A stretch of DNA of 34,179 nucleotides from Akkermansia muciniphila. GTDB lineage: Bacteria > Verrucomicrobiota > Verrucomicrobiia > Limisphaerales > F1-80-MAGS106. The notes below the pieces were generated by a model. That model was not told the origin of the DNA, searched no databases, and saw nothing but the letters and a program-made list of their open reading frames with translations. Of the stretch, positions 18,442 through 25,634 are shown piece after piece (within the stretch, counting starts at the first letter, position 1; every line of letters begins with the position of its first letter). The stretch is from contig CAMBEJ010000048.1 of the NCBI GenBank assembly GCA_945865375.1, forward strand, positions 1 to 34,179, given 5' to 3'. The translations under genes were made by a program, and so were the position numbers.

Positions 18442-19392
18442 TCAGGCGGTTCGATGCACTTTCATCAAGCAGAACCGCTGCCAGGCGCAGGCAGCAGCGC
18501 CGATTAACCCTGCATCTGTGCCAGTTTGAGCGGAGACAACCGGCAAATAGCGGTGCCCTTCCCACCAGATGTGACTCCGAGCCGCAGCCACCAACTGCTC
18601 CCGGTACAGTCCCTCGATTGAACCTAGACCGCCGCCAAGGATCACAAGTTCGGGATCAAGCACGTTGATGAGCCACCCGATACTTCCACCAAGAGTGCGG
18701 GCAGCCGAGATAATCACGTTGCAGGCATTCAAGTCTCCGGCAGCCGCCGCAGCCAGGACATCCTGCGCTGAATGGGCGTTTCCTAGGAGAGCGTTAGAAC
18801 GTGCAACCAAGGCTGGACCGGAAGCGACTTGCTCCAAAGTGGCTGACGGCGAACAGCGCTGAATGGAATCAATTCTCGGCATCGGACCGCTGGCCATCGT
18901 GCCGGTTGCGCCACGGCTCCCTGTGTAGGGTTTGCCATCGATCACCAGACAGGAAGCGATTCCGGTGCCGATTGAGACGTAAAGAAACGTGGGTGTGTCT
19001 CTTCCTGCTCCGAACAGCGCCTCAGCTAGGGCTGCTGCGCGGACGTCGGCCTCGATGATGGCAGGCGCGAGAGCCGAAAGCCGCTCCGACACTTTCAAGT
19101 TAAGCCAGTCGATGCAATTTGCGCTGAGGATTTCTCCGGATTGGTTAACGAGTTCGCAAATTCCCAAACCGATGGCATCCACCACATGACTGGTAGCGGC
19201 GGCGGTGGCAATCATCTCGGCTGCCACCTGCTCAACTTCCGCCAAGACGGCTCCTGAGCCGCGGTCGGGCAAGGTTGGGATGGTGCGGCGAATTTTTAGG
19301 ACGCCCTCAGGGAAAGTCACCACTCCGAAGTCGGTTTTGGTGCCTCCGACATCCACACCCAAGGCCGTGAAGTGGCGATCGCTCATTTTCAT
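18442..19392 (-). CDS. ROK-family sugar kinase-like protein, atypical
   Basis: A 316-residue ROK (repressor, ORF, kinase) family protein without a DNA-binding domain, so enzyme-like. The ATP phosphate-binding loop is LGVDVGGTKTDFGVV at the N-terminus. The catalytic Asp is in EADVRAAALAEALFG, where the usual N-D-x-N becomes A-D-V-R. The second phosphate motif is VSIGTGI, and the adenosine region is DPELVILGGGLG. Odd features: the sugar-binding ExGH motif is replaced by GATGTMASGP, and the CxCGxxGC zinc site is absent. It therefore probably phosphorylates a sugar other than glucose or GlcNAc, or has another role. The start overlaps the nagB-like stop as ATGA; it is the last gene of the operon beginning at 23068. 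Confidence 0.85.
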   Translation of the reverse strand: MKMSDRHFTALGVDVGGTKTDFGVVTFPEGVLKIRRTIPTLPDRGSGAVLAEVEQVAAEMIATAAATSHVVDAIGLGICELVNQSGEILSANCIDWLNLKVSERLSALAPAIIEADVRAAALAEALFGAGRDTPTFLYVSIGTGIASCLVIDGKPYTGSRGATGTMASGPMPRIDSIQRCSPSATLEQVASGPALVARSNALLGNAHSAQDVLAAAAAGDLNACNVIISAARTLGGSIGWLINVLDPELVILGGGLGSIEGLYREQLVAAARSHIWWEGHRYLPVVSAQTGTDAGLIGAAACAWQRFCLMKVHRTA

Positions 19393-20105
19393 TTTGAAAG
19401 CCAGGCAGCAGCGAGCGCATCCAGAAAGACCTCGACATTTGGATGGCCCTGCAAGAAAGACGCCGGGCAGTGTGGCCCGCGCGGACCTTCCACCATGGCT
19501 TTCACCGCAGCGGTTTTATGAGCGCCGTACGCCAGAACGAGGACACGTCGCGCCGAGAGGATAGTCTTGATGCCAACAGTAACACCTTTCGCAGGCGCAA
19601 AATCGCCCTCAAACCATTTCCGGTTGGCCTCGACTGAAATGGTTTCAAGGTTGACCAGTCGCCCCATGGAATCTTGCGAACCGCCCGGTTCATTGAAACC
19701 AAGGTGCCCGTTCTGACCAAGTCCGAGGATCACGACGTCCAAGCCACCGACTTCGGTGATCAAGCGTTCATGCGCCTCGACGCTGGCCACCGCGTTCCGT
19801 TCCAGAGAACTGACAGTATGAAAGAGGCCAGGCGGAATCCTCCAGGCCTCAGCCACGCAACGGCGGAGCAGATTTGCACAACTTCGCGGCTCATCGAGCG
19901 GCACGCCCACATATTCATCGAGGACGAACACACGCAAATGAGCGAGTGAGGATCGCTTCTCCGCTGTGAGCCTATAAAGCTCCAGAGGTGTGTTGCCGGC
20001 GGCGACCATCACATTACGCGTGGCTGGCAACGTGAGCCAGTTGGTAAGGCAATCAGCCGCGGCGACATTGGCGATCGCCGGGGTGGAATGAATCGATCGC
20101 TTCAT
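19389..20105 (-). CDS. nagB: Glucosamine-6-phosphate deaminase/6-phosphogluconolactonase family protein
   Basis: A 238-residue NagB-type protein. Motifs: VMVAAGNTPLELYRL (phosphate-binding loop), VFVLDEYVGVP (catalytic Asp of the LDEY motif), and ILGLGQNGHLGFNEPGG, which holds the His and Glu of the deaminase triad, with Asn where E. coli NagB has Asp; NGH-type motifs are also common in the family. GPHCPASFLQGHPN corresponds to the C-terminal lid. NagB converts glucosamine-6-phosphate to fructose-6-phosphate and ammonia; related proteins act on other 6-phospho-amino sugars. I start at 20105, where ATGA overlaps the upstream stop and MKRSIHSTPAIANVAA begins the domain; an alternative start at 20156 would lie deep in the preceding gene. 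Its presence suggests that an amino sugar passes through this pathway. Confidence 0.85.
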   Translation of the reverse strand: MKRSIHSTPAIANVAAADCLTNWLTLPATRNVMVAAGNTPLELYRLTAEKRSSLAHLRVFVLDEYVGVPLDEPRSCANLLRRCVAEAWRIPPGLFHTVSSLERNAVASVEAHERLITEVGGLDVVILGLGQNGHLGFNEPGGSQDSMGRLVNLETISVEANRKWFEGDFAPAKGVTVGIKTILSARRVLVLAYGAHKTAAVKAMVEGPRGPHCPASFLQGHPNVEVFLDALAAAWLSK

Positions 20106-21052
20106 ATTTGGTGAGCCAACCCAGCGGCCAGGGATCGAATGTAAGCTGCGTTGCAACCACAGCAGCCTCCCAGGAAGCCGATGCCTTCGTTTTGTGCGTG
20201 CTTGCCGAATTCAATGAACTCGCGCCGGGAAACCTGGATGGTCTCCAAATCGTCCGGGAACGCCGGGAGCCGTGTAAAGCTGTGGCATTGCTCCGTGGTG
20301 TGAAATGCCGCAGGTTGCGCTGCGAGCGGGACCTTGGTGGCTGCGCGCATTTCGCGAAGCAACGGAAGCATGCGGACGGGATCCTGTTCACAGTTGGCAC
20401 CGACGGCGATGGCACCAAGATCCGCCATCACCCTGGCGCATTCAGCAGGAGTATGACCATCGGTGCTTTGTAAAATTAGAGGTCGAAAACTCATCGTGGC
20501 CACGGCGGGCAATCCGGCGGCGGCAGCGCTTTTCAGCGCCACTTTCATTTCTGCCAGGTGGAAGAAAGTTTCGAGGATGAGGAAATCGACCCCGGCTTCC
20601 TTCAACAAGCGGATTTGCTCGGCGATATGATCGCTCGATTTGCCCAACGAATCCATACCTTCCCGCTCGGTGAGCTGCGTGCGCGAGACACTTCCCGCGA
20701 TCAAGGCGCGGTCGCCGCCCACTTCCCTGGCGAGTTTTACCGCCGCCGCGTTAATTGACTCGATCTCTGCGCCGTAGCCTGCCCGGTTGAGTTTCTCGCG
20801 TGTGCCAAAGAAAGTGAGGGCCTGCAGCACTTGCGAACCGGCGTTTAGGAATTCGCGGTGCAATTCCAGAAGGGCTTCAGGATGCTCAATCGCGACTTCG
20901 GGGGTAAACTGGCCGCTGCCGCGCCCGGTTCCGACCTTTTCCCGGCCCGAGCCGCTGTCCACGTAGCCGCGCCGTTCGAGTTCGATAAGATAGCCACCGT
21001 CGCCCAGGACGACGCCTTGCTTCAGAAGTTCAGTGATGGATGTCAGTTTCAT
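20102..21052 (-). CDS. Homocysteine S-methyltransferase family protein
   Basis: A 316-residue (beta/alpha)8 protein of the PF02574 family. The three zinc-binding Cys are visible: one in VGANCEQDP near residue 220, two in GFLGGCCGCNAAYI near 295. The N-terminal part (LGDGGYLIELERRGYV, FTPEVAIEHPEALLELHREF, ALTFFGTREKLNRAGYG) is typical, as is DFLILETFFHLAEMKVAL. Known members transfer a methyl group from S-methylmethionine, betaine or a folate to a thiol such as homocysteine. In an operon with sugar genes its substrate is unclear: it may remove or transfer a methyl group from a methylated substrate. ATGA overlap with the nagB-like gene and a 15-bp gap to the transporter gene place it inside the operon. 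Confidence 0.88.
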   Translation of the reverse strand: MKLTSITELLKQGVVLGDGGYLIELERRGYVDSGSGREKVGTGRGSGQFTPEVAIEHPEALLELHREFLNAGSQVLQALTFFGTREKLNRAGYGAEIESINAAAVKLAREVGGDRALIAGSVSRTQLTEREGMDSLGKSSDHIAEQIRLLKEAGVDFLILETFFHLAEMKVALKSAAAAGLPAVATMSFRPLILQSTDGHTPAECARVMADLGAIAVGANCEQDPVRMLPLLREMRAATKVPLAAQPAAFHTTEQCHSFTRLPAFPDDLETIQVSRREFIEFGKHAQNEGIGFLGGCCGCNAAYIRSLAAGLAHQI

Positions 21053-21067
21053 AATTGAGTGGATGGG

Positions 21068-21943
21068 TCACGGTTTGTGGTGCTTGGATGCAGGGATCTC
21101 GCACGTCAGCGCAACGACGGAAATAATCGAGAAAGCGATACCCGCCATTTCCCGTTCGCTGATGCTTTCGCCGAGGAAGACGATAGCAATCGGCACGCTG
21201 ACGACGGGATAGAGCCCGGCCAATGGGGCGATGATCGACGCCTTGCCGGCATCGGCAAAGGCCAGCAGGATTGCAAAGTTGCCGAGACTGAAGAAAAGCC
21301 CGAGGGCCACCACGAGCAGCCAGGTTCTGATTGCAAGCGGGCCACCAAGAGGTTGCAGAATGAGGAGCGCCACGGAGACCGGTATGAATGCAGCAAGGAA
21401 CCAAAGCGCGGAGAGTTCGCCGGAAATATCGTTGGTGGAAACTTTCTGGAACAGCCCGGAGGCTCCCCACAGGCCAATCGGGAGCAATGCATAAATGACC
21501 CATGGGTTTATCACGCCTTCGACGCTTCCCACGTTGAACAAATAGATGGCCGCCATCGAAACCGCGATCCCCAGCATTTGAATTCGATTCAAACGCTCGC
21601 GAAGGAAGATCACGGCCAGCACGATGGTGACCAAGGGATAGAGCGCCGTGAGTGGTGCCACCGTCGAGGCTTTTCCGCCGGCATGTAGCGCATGATAATA
21701 GGCGACATTGCCTGCGCACGCGAGCCCACCCGCAAGCAAGGAGTTCATGATGCCTCGCCGTCGATGGACGCTGGAAGCGAGTCTTTTTGACCGTCCGAGA
21801 GCGGCCATCACGGGAATCAGCCCGAGCGTGGAAAGAGCTTGGCTTTGCCCGGCTGTCAACGCCTCTCCGATGAGTTTGGAAATGATGGCCCAAATTCCCC
21901 AGCAGAGGATGGCGACGAAGGTGAACAAAAACCAGCGAGGCAT
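21068..21943 (-). CDS. EamA/DMT-superfamily transporter
   Basis: A 291-residue inner-membrane protein with two EamA repeats of five helices each. The first starts LFTFVAILCWGIWAIISKLI and contains STVAPLTALYPLVTIVLAVI with FLRERLN. The second contains WVIYALLPIGLWGASGLFQK and ASIIAPLAGLYPVVSVPIAI with FLGESIS. The repeated 'apLxaLYPvv..ia.iFLgE' phrase marks the internal duplication of this superfamily. It lies 3 bp downstream of the oxidoreductase gene and 15 bp before the methyltransferase gene. Members move small metabolites, often amino acids or sugars; here it is the only transporter of the operon and probably imports the substrate or exports a by-product. Confidence 0.88.
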   Translation of the reverse strand: MPRWFLFTFVAILCWGIWAIISKLIGEALTAGQSQALSTLGLIPVMAALGRSKRLASSVHRRRGIMNSLLAGGLACAGNVAYYHALHAGGKASTVAPLTALYPLVTIVLAVIFLRERLNRIQMLGIAVSMAAIYLFNVGSVEGVINPWVIYALLPIGLWGASGLFQKVSTNDISGELSALWFLAAFIPVSVALLILQPLGGPLAIRTWLLVVALGLFFSLGNFAILLAFADAGKASIIAPLAGLYPVVSVPIAIVFLGESISEREMAGIAFSIISVVALTCEIPASKHHKP

Positions 21944-21946
21944 GGC

Positions 21947-23068
21947 TCAGTATGCCCGAGTTCGGTCGTGCAGGAGATGCGCGGCCTCCGGCGCTCCTTG
22001 TTCCGCGAAGAGAGGTGGATGGAACGTGGTCTCCATGATGAGCGTCCTTCCTTCGCGTCCAGCTTGCTGGGCCTTGAGCATGATCTCCAGAACATGCAAC
22101 CCATGCTCGGGTGTCACCAGGGGTCGCGCCCCCGTCCTGATACACTCCACCATGTGGTTCAAGCCATCCGTCCACGGCCAGTCCGGCATGGTTTCTTTGA
22201 ATAGTTGCCAGGCGCCGGCGGAATTTTGCCAAAGCTCGTAACCATCCGGATCCCAATCATCACCCAGCATCTGGATTGTGCCCGTGGAACCGTATATTTC
22301 AAGGGCAGGATTGCGATACTGCTGCATCGTGAATCCGCAGGTCACCACCGCAAACGAGCTGCCGCCAAAATCGAGCAACACCTGAGCATTGTCCTCGGCT
22401 GACACGCAGATTTTACGGCCGTTGATTTCGCGCTCTGGAATTGCGACACCGGTCATCGCCGTGACGCGAGTGGCAGGCCCGAGCAACCCGGTAAGGCTCG
22501 TGAGACAATAGACGCCCAGATCAAACAAGCATCCTCCGCCGGGCTTGTAAAACCACTCGCTCCAATCCGGCCCAACCCAGCCGTAGCGAGCTCGAGCAGA
22601 GTAAGGCTTGCCGATGTCCCCAAACCTGATGCGGCGCGCGATTGTCTGGAAGGTCGGACTGAGAATGGTGAACGGAGCGCAAACTAATAAACCAGAACTT
22701 CGTTTCGCCAATTCGACCAGGGACCGCGCGTCCTCAAGCGTGGTGGCAAGCGGCTTTTCAACGAGCACATGTTTGCCTGCCCGAAGCGCGGCCATGGCCA
22801 CATGGGAGTGTTCGGGCATGGACGTGAGGATGATGACCAGGTCCACGTCCGGGGAGGAGATCACTTCCTGCGCGCTGGTGGTGAAGCGGGGCATTCCCAG
22901 CGCGGCGCATGCTGCATCGCGTTGCCATTCGCGCCCGCCCGCAATCGTTACGGTGGCCTCTCCGCGCGCGCGCAGCCGATCAATGGGCACCCGGTACGCG
23001 CCCAGCACGTTTCCACAGCCGATCACACCAATGCGAAGCGGGGCAATGGATTCGGGAGGAGACGACAT
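21947..23068 (-). CDS. Gfo/Idh/MocA-family NAD(P)-dependent oxidoreductase
   Basis: A 373-residue two-domain dehydrogenase. The Rossmann fold opens with RIGVIGCGNVLGAY (GxGxxG), followed by DVDLVIILTSMPEHSHVAM and the catalytic-region motif GKHVLVEKPLA (EKP Lys). The C-terminal alpha/beta domain contains GGGCLFDLGVYCLTSLTGLLG, with Asp and His-position residues typical of the family (DxGxY, where many have DxGxH). Members oxidise or reduce sugar or cyclitol hydroxyls; several make 3-keto-glycosides. It is the first gene of the minus-strand operon, opposite the RpiR regulator, with its promoter region at 23069-23146. With the DUF1080 protein encoded on the other side, a C3-oxidation/beta-elimination route for glycosides is a reasonable inference. 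Confidence 0.88.
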   Translation of the reverse strand: MSSPPESIAPLRIGVIGCGNVLGAYRVPIDRLRARGEATVTIAGGREWQRDAACAALGMPRFTTSAQEVISSPDVDLVIILTSMPEHSHVAMAALRAGKHVLVEKPLATTLEDARSLVELAKRSSGLLVCAPFTILSPTFQTIARRIRFGDIGKPYSARARYGWVGPDWSEWFYKPGGGCLFDLGVYCLTSLTGLLGPATRVTAMTGVAIPEREINGRKICVSAEDNAQVLLDFGGSSFAVVTCGFTMQQYRNPALEIYGSTGTIQMLGDDWDPDGYELWQNSAGAWQLFKETMPDWPWTDGLNHMVECIRTGARPLVTPEHGLHVLEIMLKAQQAGREGRTLIMETTFHPPLFAEQGAPEAAHLLHDRTRAY

Positions 23069-23146
23069 GGTGATAAGTTAGTGTCGATCTCCGGGATTTA
23101 AACAAATAGATGTTGCGACTGCAACAGATAATAATATGCTTGTTGC
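23069..23146. promoter_or_regulatory. Divergent promoter region with palindromic operator
   Basis: The 78 bp between the oxidoreductase and regulator genes holds a perfect inverted repeat TGTTGC-GACT-GCAACA at 23111-23126 and a third half-site TGTTGC at 23141-23146, abutting the regulator ATG. On the minus strand a sigma70-like pair is visible: -35 TTGCAG (23119-23124) and -10 TTAAAT (23096-23101), 17 bp apart. The palindrome covers this -35 box, so a bound regulator would block the operon. On the plus strand TAATAT (23132-23137) could be a -10 for the regulator, with no good -35. RpiR-type regulators bind such palindromes and respond to a phosphosugar through their SIS domain. Confidence 0.65.
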
Positions 23147-23914
23147 ATGTTTGTGAGGAAAACCTTGCAGTCTCACATTGTCGATATGCGGCCGAGCGAA
23201 GCGGCGGTGGCGCGCCGGCTGGTCCGGGACCTGAGCGGGGTGGCGGAGCAAAGCTTGCGCGAGGTGGCCGAGGGATTAAAGACGAGCGATGCCACGGTGA
23301 TTCGCGCCTGTCGCGCAGCAGGCTTCGACGGATTTCAGGATCTAAAGTATCACGTTTTGCGGGAGTTGACCGGGGGTGGCCGGCGCAAGCCCACCACAAA
23401 AGGACAAAGCCGATATGACAGCGACATTGCGGCGAGTCTCTCGGCCACCGACGCGTCGCTTGAGGCAGCCGCCCAATTATTGCACAACGCCTCGCGGGTA
23501 GTTCTGGCCGGAGCCGGCGCGTCGCTCGGAGTCGCGTTGATTTTGACGGATGTTCTTTTCACCATGAGCAAGCCCGCCCAGCCAATTCATGACGCACAAA
23601 TGGCAGGATTCGCTTTAACGCCGCCGGTAAGCGGACTGGTGCTGATCGCAATTTCACATTCGGGGGAAACCCAATTTCCCGTCGCCTCGGTTCTTGAAGC
23701 CAGGAAAGTAGGAGTGAAAACCATCGGATTGAGCAACGAACCCGGGAGTGAATTGGGTCGCGCGGTTGACTTATTGCTAGTCACCCAAACGGTGGAGCGT
23801 CCGGAGGGCAGTTTTGCCATCGCTCCGCGCATCTGCCAGCTGGCGGTTTTGGACAAGCTCCTGACCCGTGTCCGTGAGCTCGAACAAAAGAGGATCAAAA
23901 GCCGAAAGAAGTGA
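23147..23914 (+). CDS. MurR/RpiR-family transcriptional regulator (HTH + SIS)
   Basis: A 255-residue regulator. Residues 1-77 form the RpiR-type HTH: MRPSEAAVARRLVRDLSGVA, LREVAEGLKTSDATVIRACR, AAGFDGFQDLKYHVLREL. Residues about 110-240 form a SIS sugar-isomerase domain that binds phosphosugars: VVLAGAGASLGVALILTDVL, IAISHSGETQFPVASVLEAR, VKTIGLSNEPGSELGRAVDL. The HSGET phosphate-binding loop is intact. The start at 23147 gives the usual N-terminal length. It is divergent from the five-gene operon across 78 bp with a palindromic operator and is followed 55 bp later by the DUF1080 gene. The expected ligand is a phosphorylated sugar made by the kinase or used by the deaminase encoded at the far end of the operon. 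Confidence 0.9.
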   Translation: MFVRKTLQSHIVDMRPSEAAVARRLVRDLSGVAEQSLREVAEGLKTSDATVIRACRAAGFDGFQDLKYHVLRELTGGGRRKPTTKGQSRYDSDIAASLSATDASLEAAAQLLHNASRVVLAGAGASLGVALILTDVLFTMSKPAQPIHDAQMAGFALTPPVSGLVLIAISHSGETQFPVASVLEARKVGVKTIGLSNEPGSELGRAVDLLLVTQTVERPEGSFAIAPRICQLAVLDKLLTRVRELEQKRIKSRKK

Positions 23915-23969
23915 AGTTTGCGAAACCGTCTCCAGGCCACGACCCACCGGCGCGAGTTTATTGACCACA

Positions 23970-25406
23970 ATGAAAACAACATATCTATCGATCTATTGCC
24001 TGCTGGCTGCTGTCGTCCTCACCCGGCCAGTGGTCGCAGCCGATTCAGCTAAAGCCGTTCCTAAATCCGAATGGATGACCCTTTTCAACGGTCGGGATTT
24101 CTCCGGTTGGGACAAGTTTTTGGTTGCCGATGGGAAGGCACCCATTGTGCCCAACATAGATCCTAAAAATGTTTTTACGGTTACGAATACCGATGGGGAA
24201 GCTGCCATCCACGTTTCGGGCGAAGGGTACGGAGCCATTACGACAAAGATGGCCTTCACGAACTTCCACTTTCGCGTCCAATACAAATGGGGACCGGCGC
24301 GTTGGGGCGGTCGCTCGAAGGTTGGTCGGGATAGCGGGATCCTCTATTGCAGCATAGGCCAGCCCAATCCCAGCAGTGGGTGGATGACTTCAATCGAGAA
24401 CAATGTGATGGAGAAGGGAGTAGGCCAATGGTGGAGCGTCAACGGAGCCATCATTGATTGCGAGGGCGAATGGGTCACGGATGAGAATGAGCTTTATGTT
24501 CCATACAAAAGGGAGGGCAAGGGCGAGAAGAACATTGTCTGGAAGCCCGGCGCTCGGCGTCTTACGGCCACCGGCGCGAACGGAATTACGGCGCCTTTTG
24601 ATGTCGAGAGTGTTTTTGGCAATTGGAACACCGTGGAAGTGGTTTTCTGGGGAGGCAATTGCATCCACATCCTGAACGGCCACGTGAATACGGTGGCGTT
24701 CAGTCCTCGGTATCAGACAGGCGGGAAATGGATTCCCCTAGATCACGGAAAAATTCAGCTGCAATCGGAAGGCGGCGAGGTGTTTTACCGCAGGCCGGAG
24801 GCTCAGCCGCTTTATGAACTGCCTCCGCAATTGCTCGGTTACGTTGTGTCACCTGCAGCCGGCGAGGAAGGTTTTGTGTCGCTTCTGAGCGAAACGGCTC
24901 TGAAGGATTGGAAACATTGCGGGCTTGGAAACTTCAGCGTTACCGATGGAGTTGTCACAGGGGAAGGGGGAATGGGGCTATGGTGGTACGCGGGTCGGCA
25001 ATTCACAAATGTTGTTTTACGCGGAGAGTTTCTGCAAGAGCAGCCGATCGCTGATAGCGGCGTCTATTTGCGCTTCCCGAATCCGGGTAATGATCCCTGG
25101 ATTGCTGTGAAGAAAGGTCACGAAATGGAGATTGGCGATCCGAATCCTGAGAACCCGACCTGGCGCACCGGCTCCATCTATCCGTTTCACGCTTCGATCC
25201 GCGCCAACACCAAACCGGTGGGGCAGTGGAACAGCTACGAAATCGTTTGTCGAGGGCACGATTATTCCGTCCGCCTGAATGGGGAAGTCGTCAACGCCTG
25301 GACAGACACGACACAACGAACGGAAAGCGGATTTATCGGCCTGCAGAATTACAACGACGGCAAGACTGTCCGGCATCGCAACCTGCGCGCCAAAGAGCTG
25401 TTGTGA
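23970..25406 (+). CDS. Exported protein with two DUF1080 (3-keto-disaccharide hydrolase-like) domains
   Basis: A 478-residue secreted protein. The signal peptide is MKTTYLSIYCLLAAVVL to VVAADS; I start at 23970 for this reason, since upstream in-frame starts overlap the regulator gene. Domain 1 (about residues 35-295) opens with WMTLFNGRDFSGWDKF and shows the concanavalin-like strands NFHFRVQYKWG and DSGILYCSIG. Domain 2 (about 310-478) has ALKDWKHCGLGNFSVTDGVV, NVVLRGEFLQEQPIADSGVY, GQWNSYEIVCRGHDYSVRLN and SGFIGLQNYNDGKTVRHRNL. Characterised DUF1080 members cleave 3-keto-glycosides after C3 oxidation, by hydrolysis or elimination. Located next to the RpiR regulator and opposite the Gfo/Idh/MocA operon, it probably releases the sugar taken up by this system. 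Confidence 0.88.
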   Translation: MKTTYLSIYCLLAAVVLTRPVVAADSAKAVPKSEWMTLFNGRDFSGWDKFLVADGKAPIVPNIDPKNVFTVTNTDGEAAIHVSGEGYGAITTKMAFTNFHFRVQYKWGPARWGGRSKVGRDSGILYCSIGQPNPSSGWMTSIENNVMEKGVGQWWSVNGAIIDCEGEWVTDENELYVPYKREGKGEKNIVWKPGARRLTATGANGITAPFDVESVFGNWNTVEVVFWGGNCIHILNGHVNTVAFSPRYQTGGKWIPLDHGKIQLQSEGGEVFYRRPEAQPLYELPPQLLGYVVSPAAGEEGFVSLLSETALKDWKHCGLGNFSVTDGVVTGEGGMGLWWYAGRQFTNVVLRGEFLQEQPIADSGVYLRFPNPGNDPWIAVKKGHEMEIGDPNPENPTWRTGSIYPFHASIRANTKPVGQWNSYEIVCRGHDYSVRLNGEVVNAWTDTTQRTESGFIGLQNYNDGKTVRHRNLRAKELL

Positions 25407-25414
25407 ATTTGGGT

Positions 25415-25434
25415 GAAACGCTTTCCTGCGTTTC
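25415..25434 (+). terminator. Hairpin after the DUF1080 gene
   Basis: GAAACGC-TTTCCT-GCGTTTC is a perfect 7-bp stem with a 6-nt loop, nine bases after the stop codon. No T-run follows, so it may be an mRNA 3'-end stabiliser rather than an intrinsic terminator. Confidence 0.4.
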
Positions 25435-25634
25435 GCTGTCCAGCGCTGGCGTCAGGGTTGCCTCACCAAGGCCAAAGCCATGTCCTGGCTGGCGAATGGA
25501 GATTGTCGCGGAATCGCCTACTATTAAGCTCGCGCCGGATGAACGCGAGCGCCCCCTCGCGGCGGCGCGGAGTCTCGCCTACATCACGGTCGGAAAGATC
25601 CTTGGTCCCATGAATCAAACACGAGCACAGATAA

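Noticed and set aside
21030..22256. 408-codon minus-strand frame across the EamA and oxidoreductase genes
   Set aside because: Alternative frame of two confirmed genes on the same strand; composition is not protein-like.
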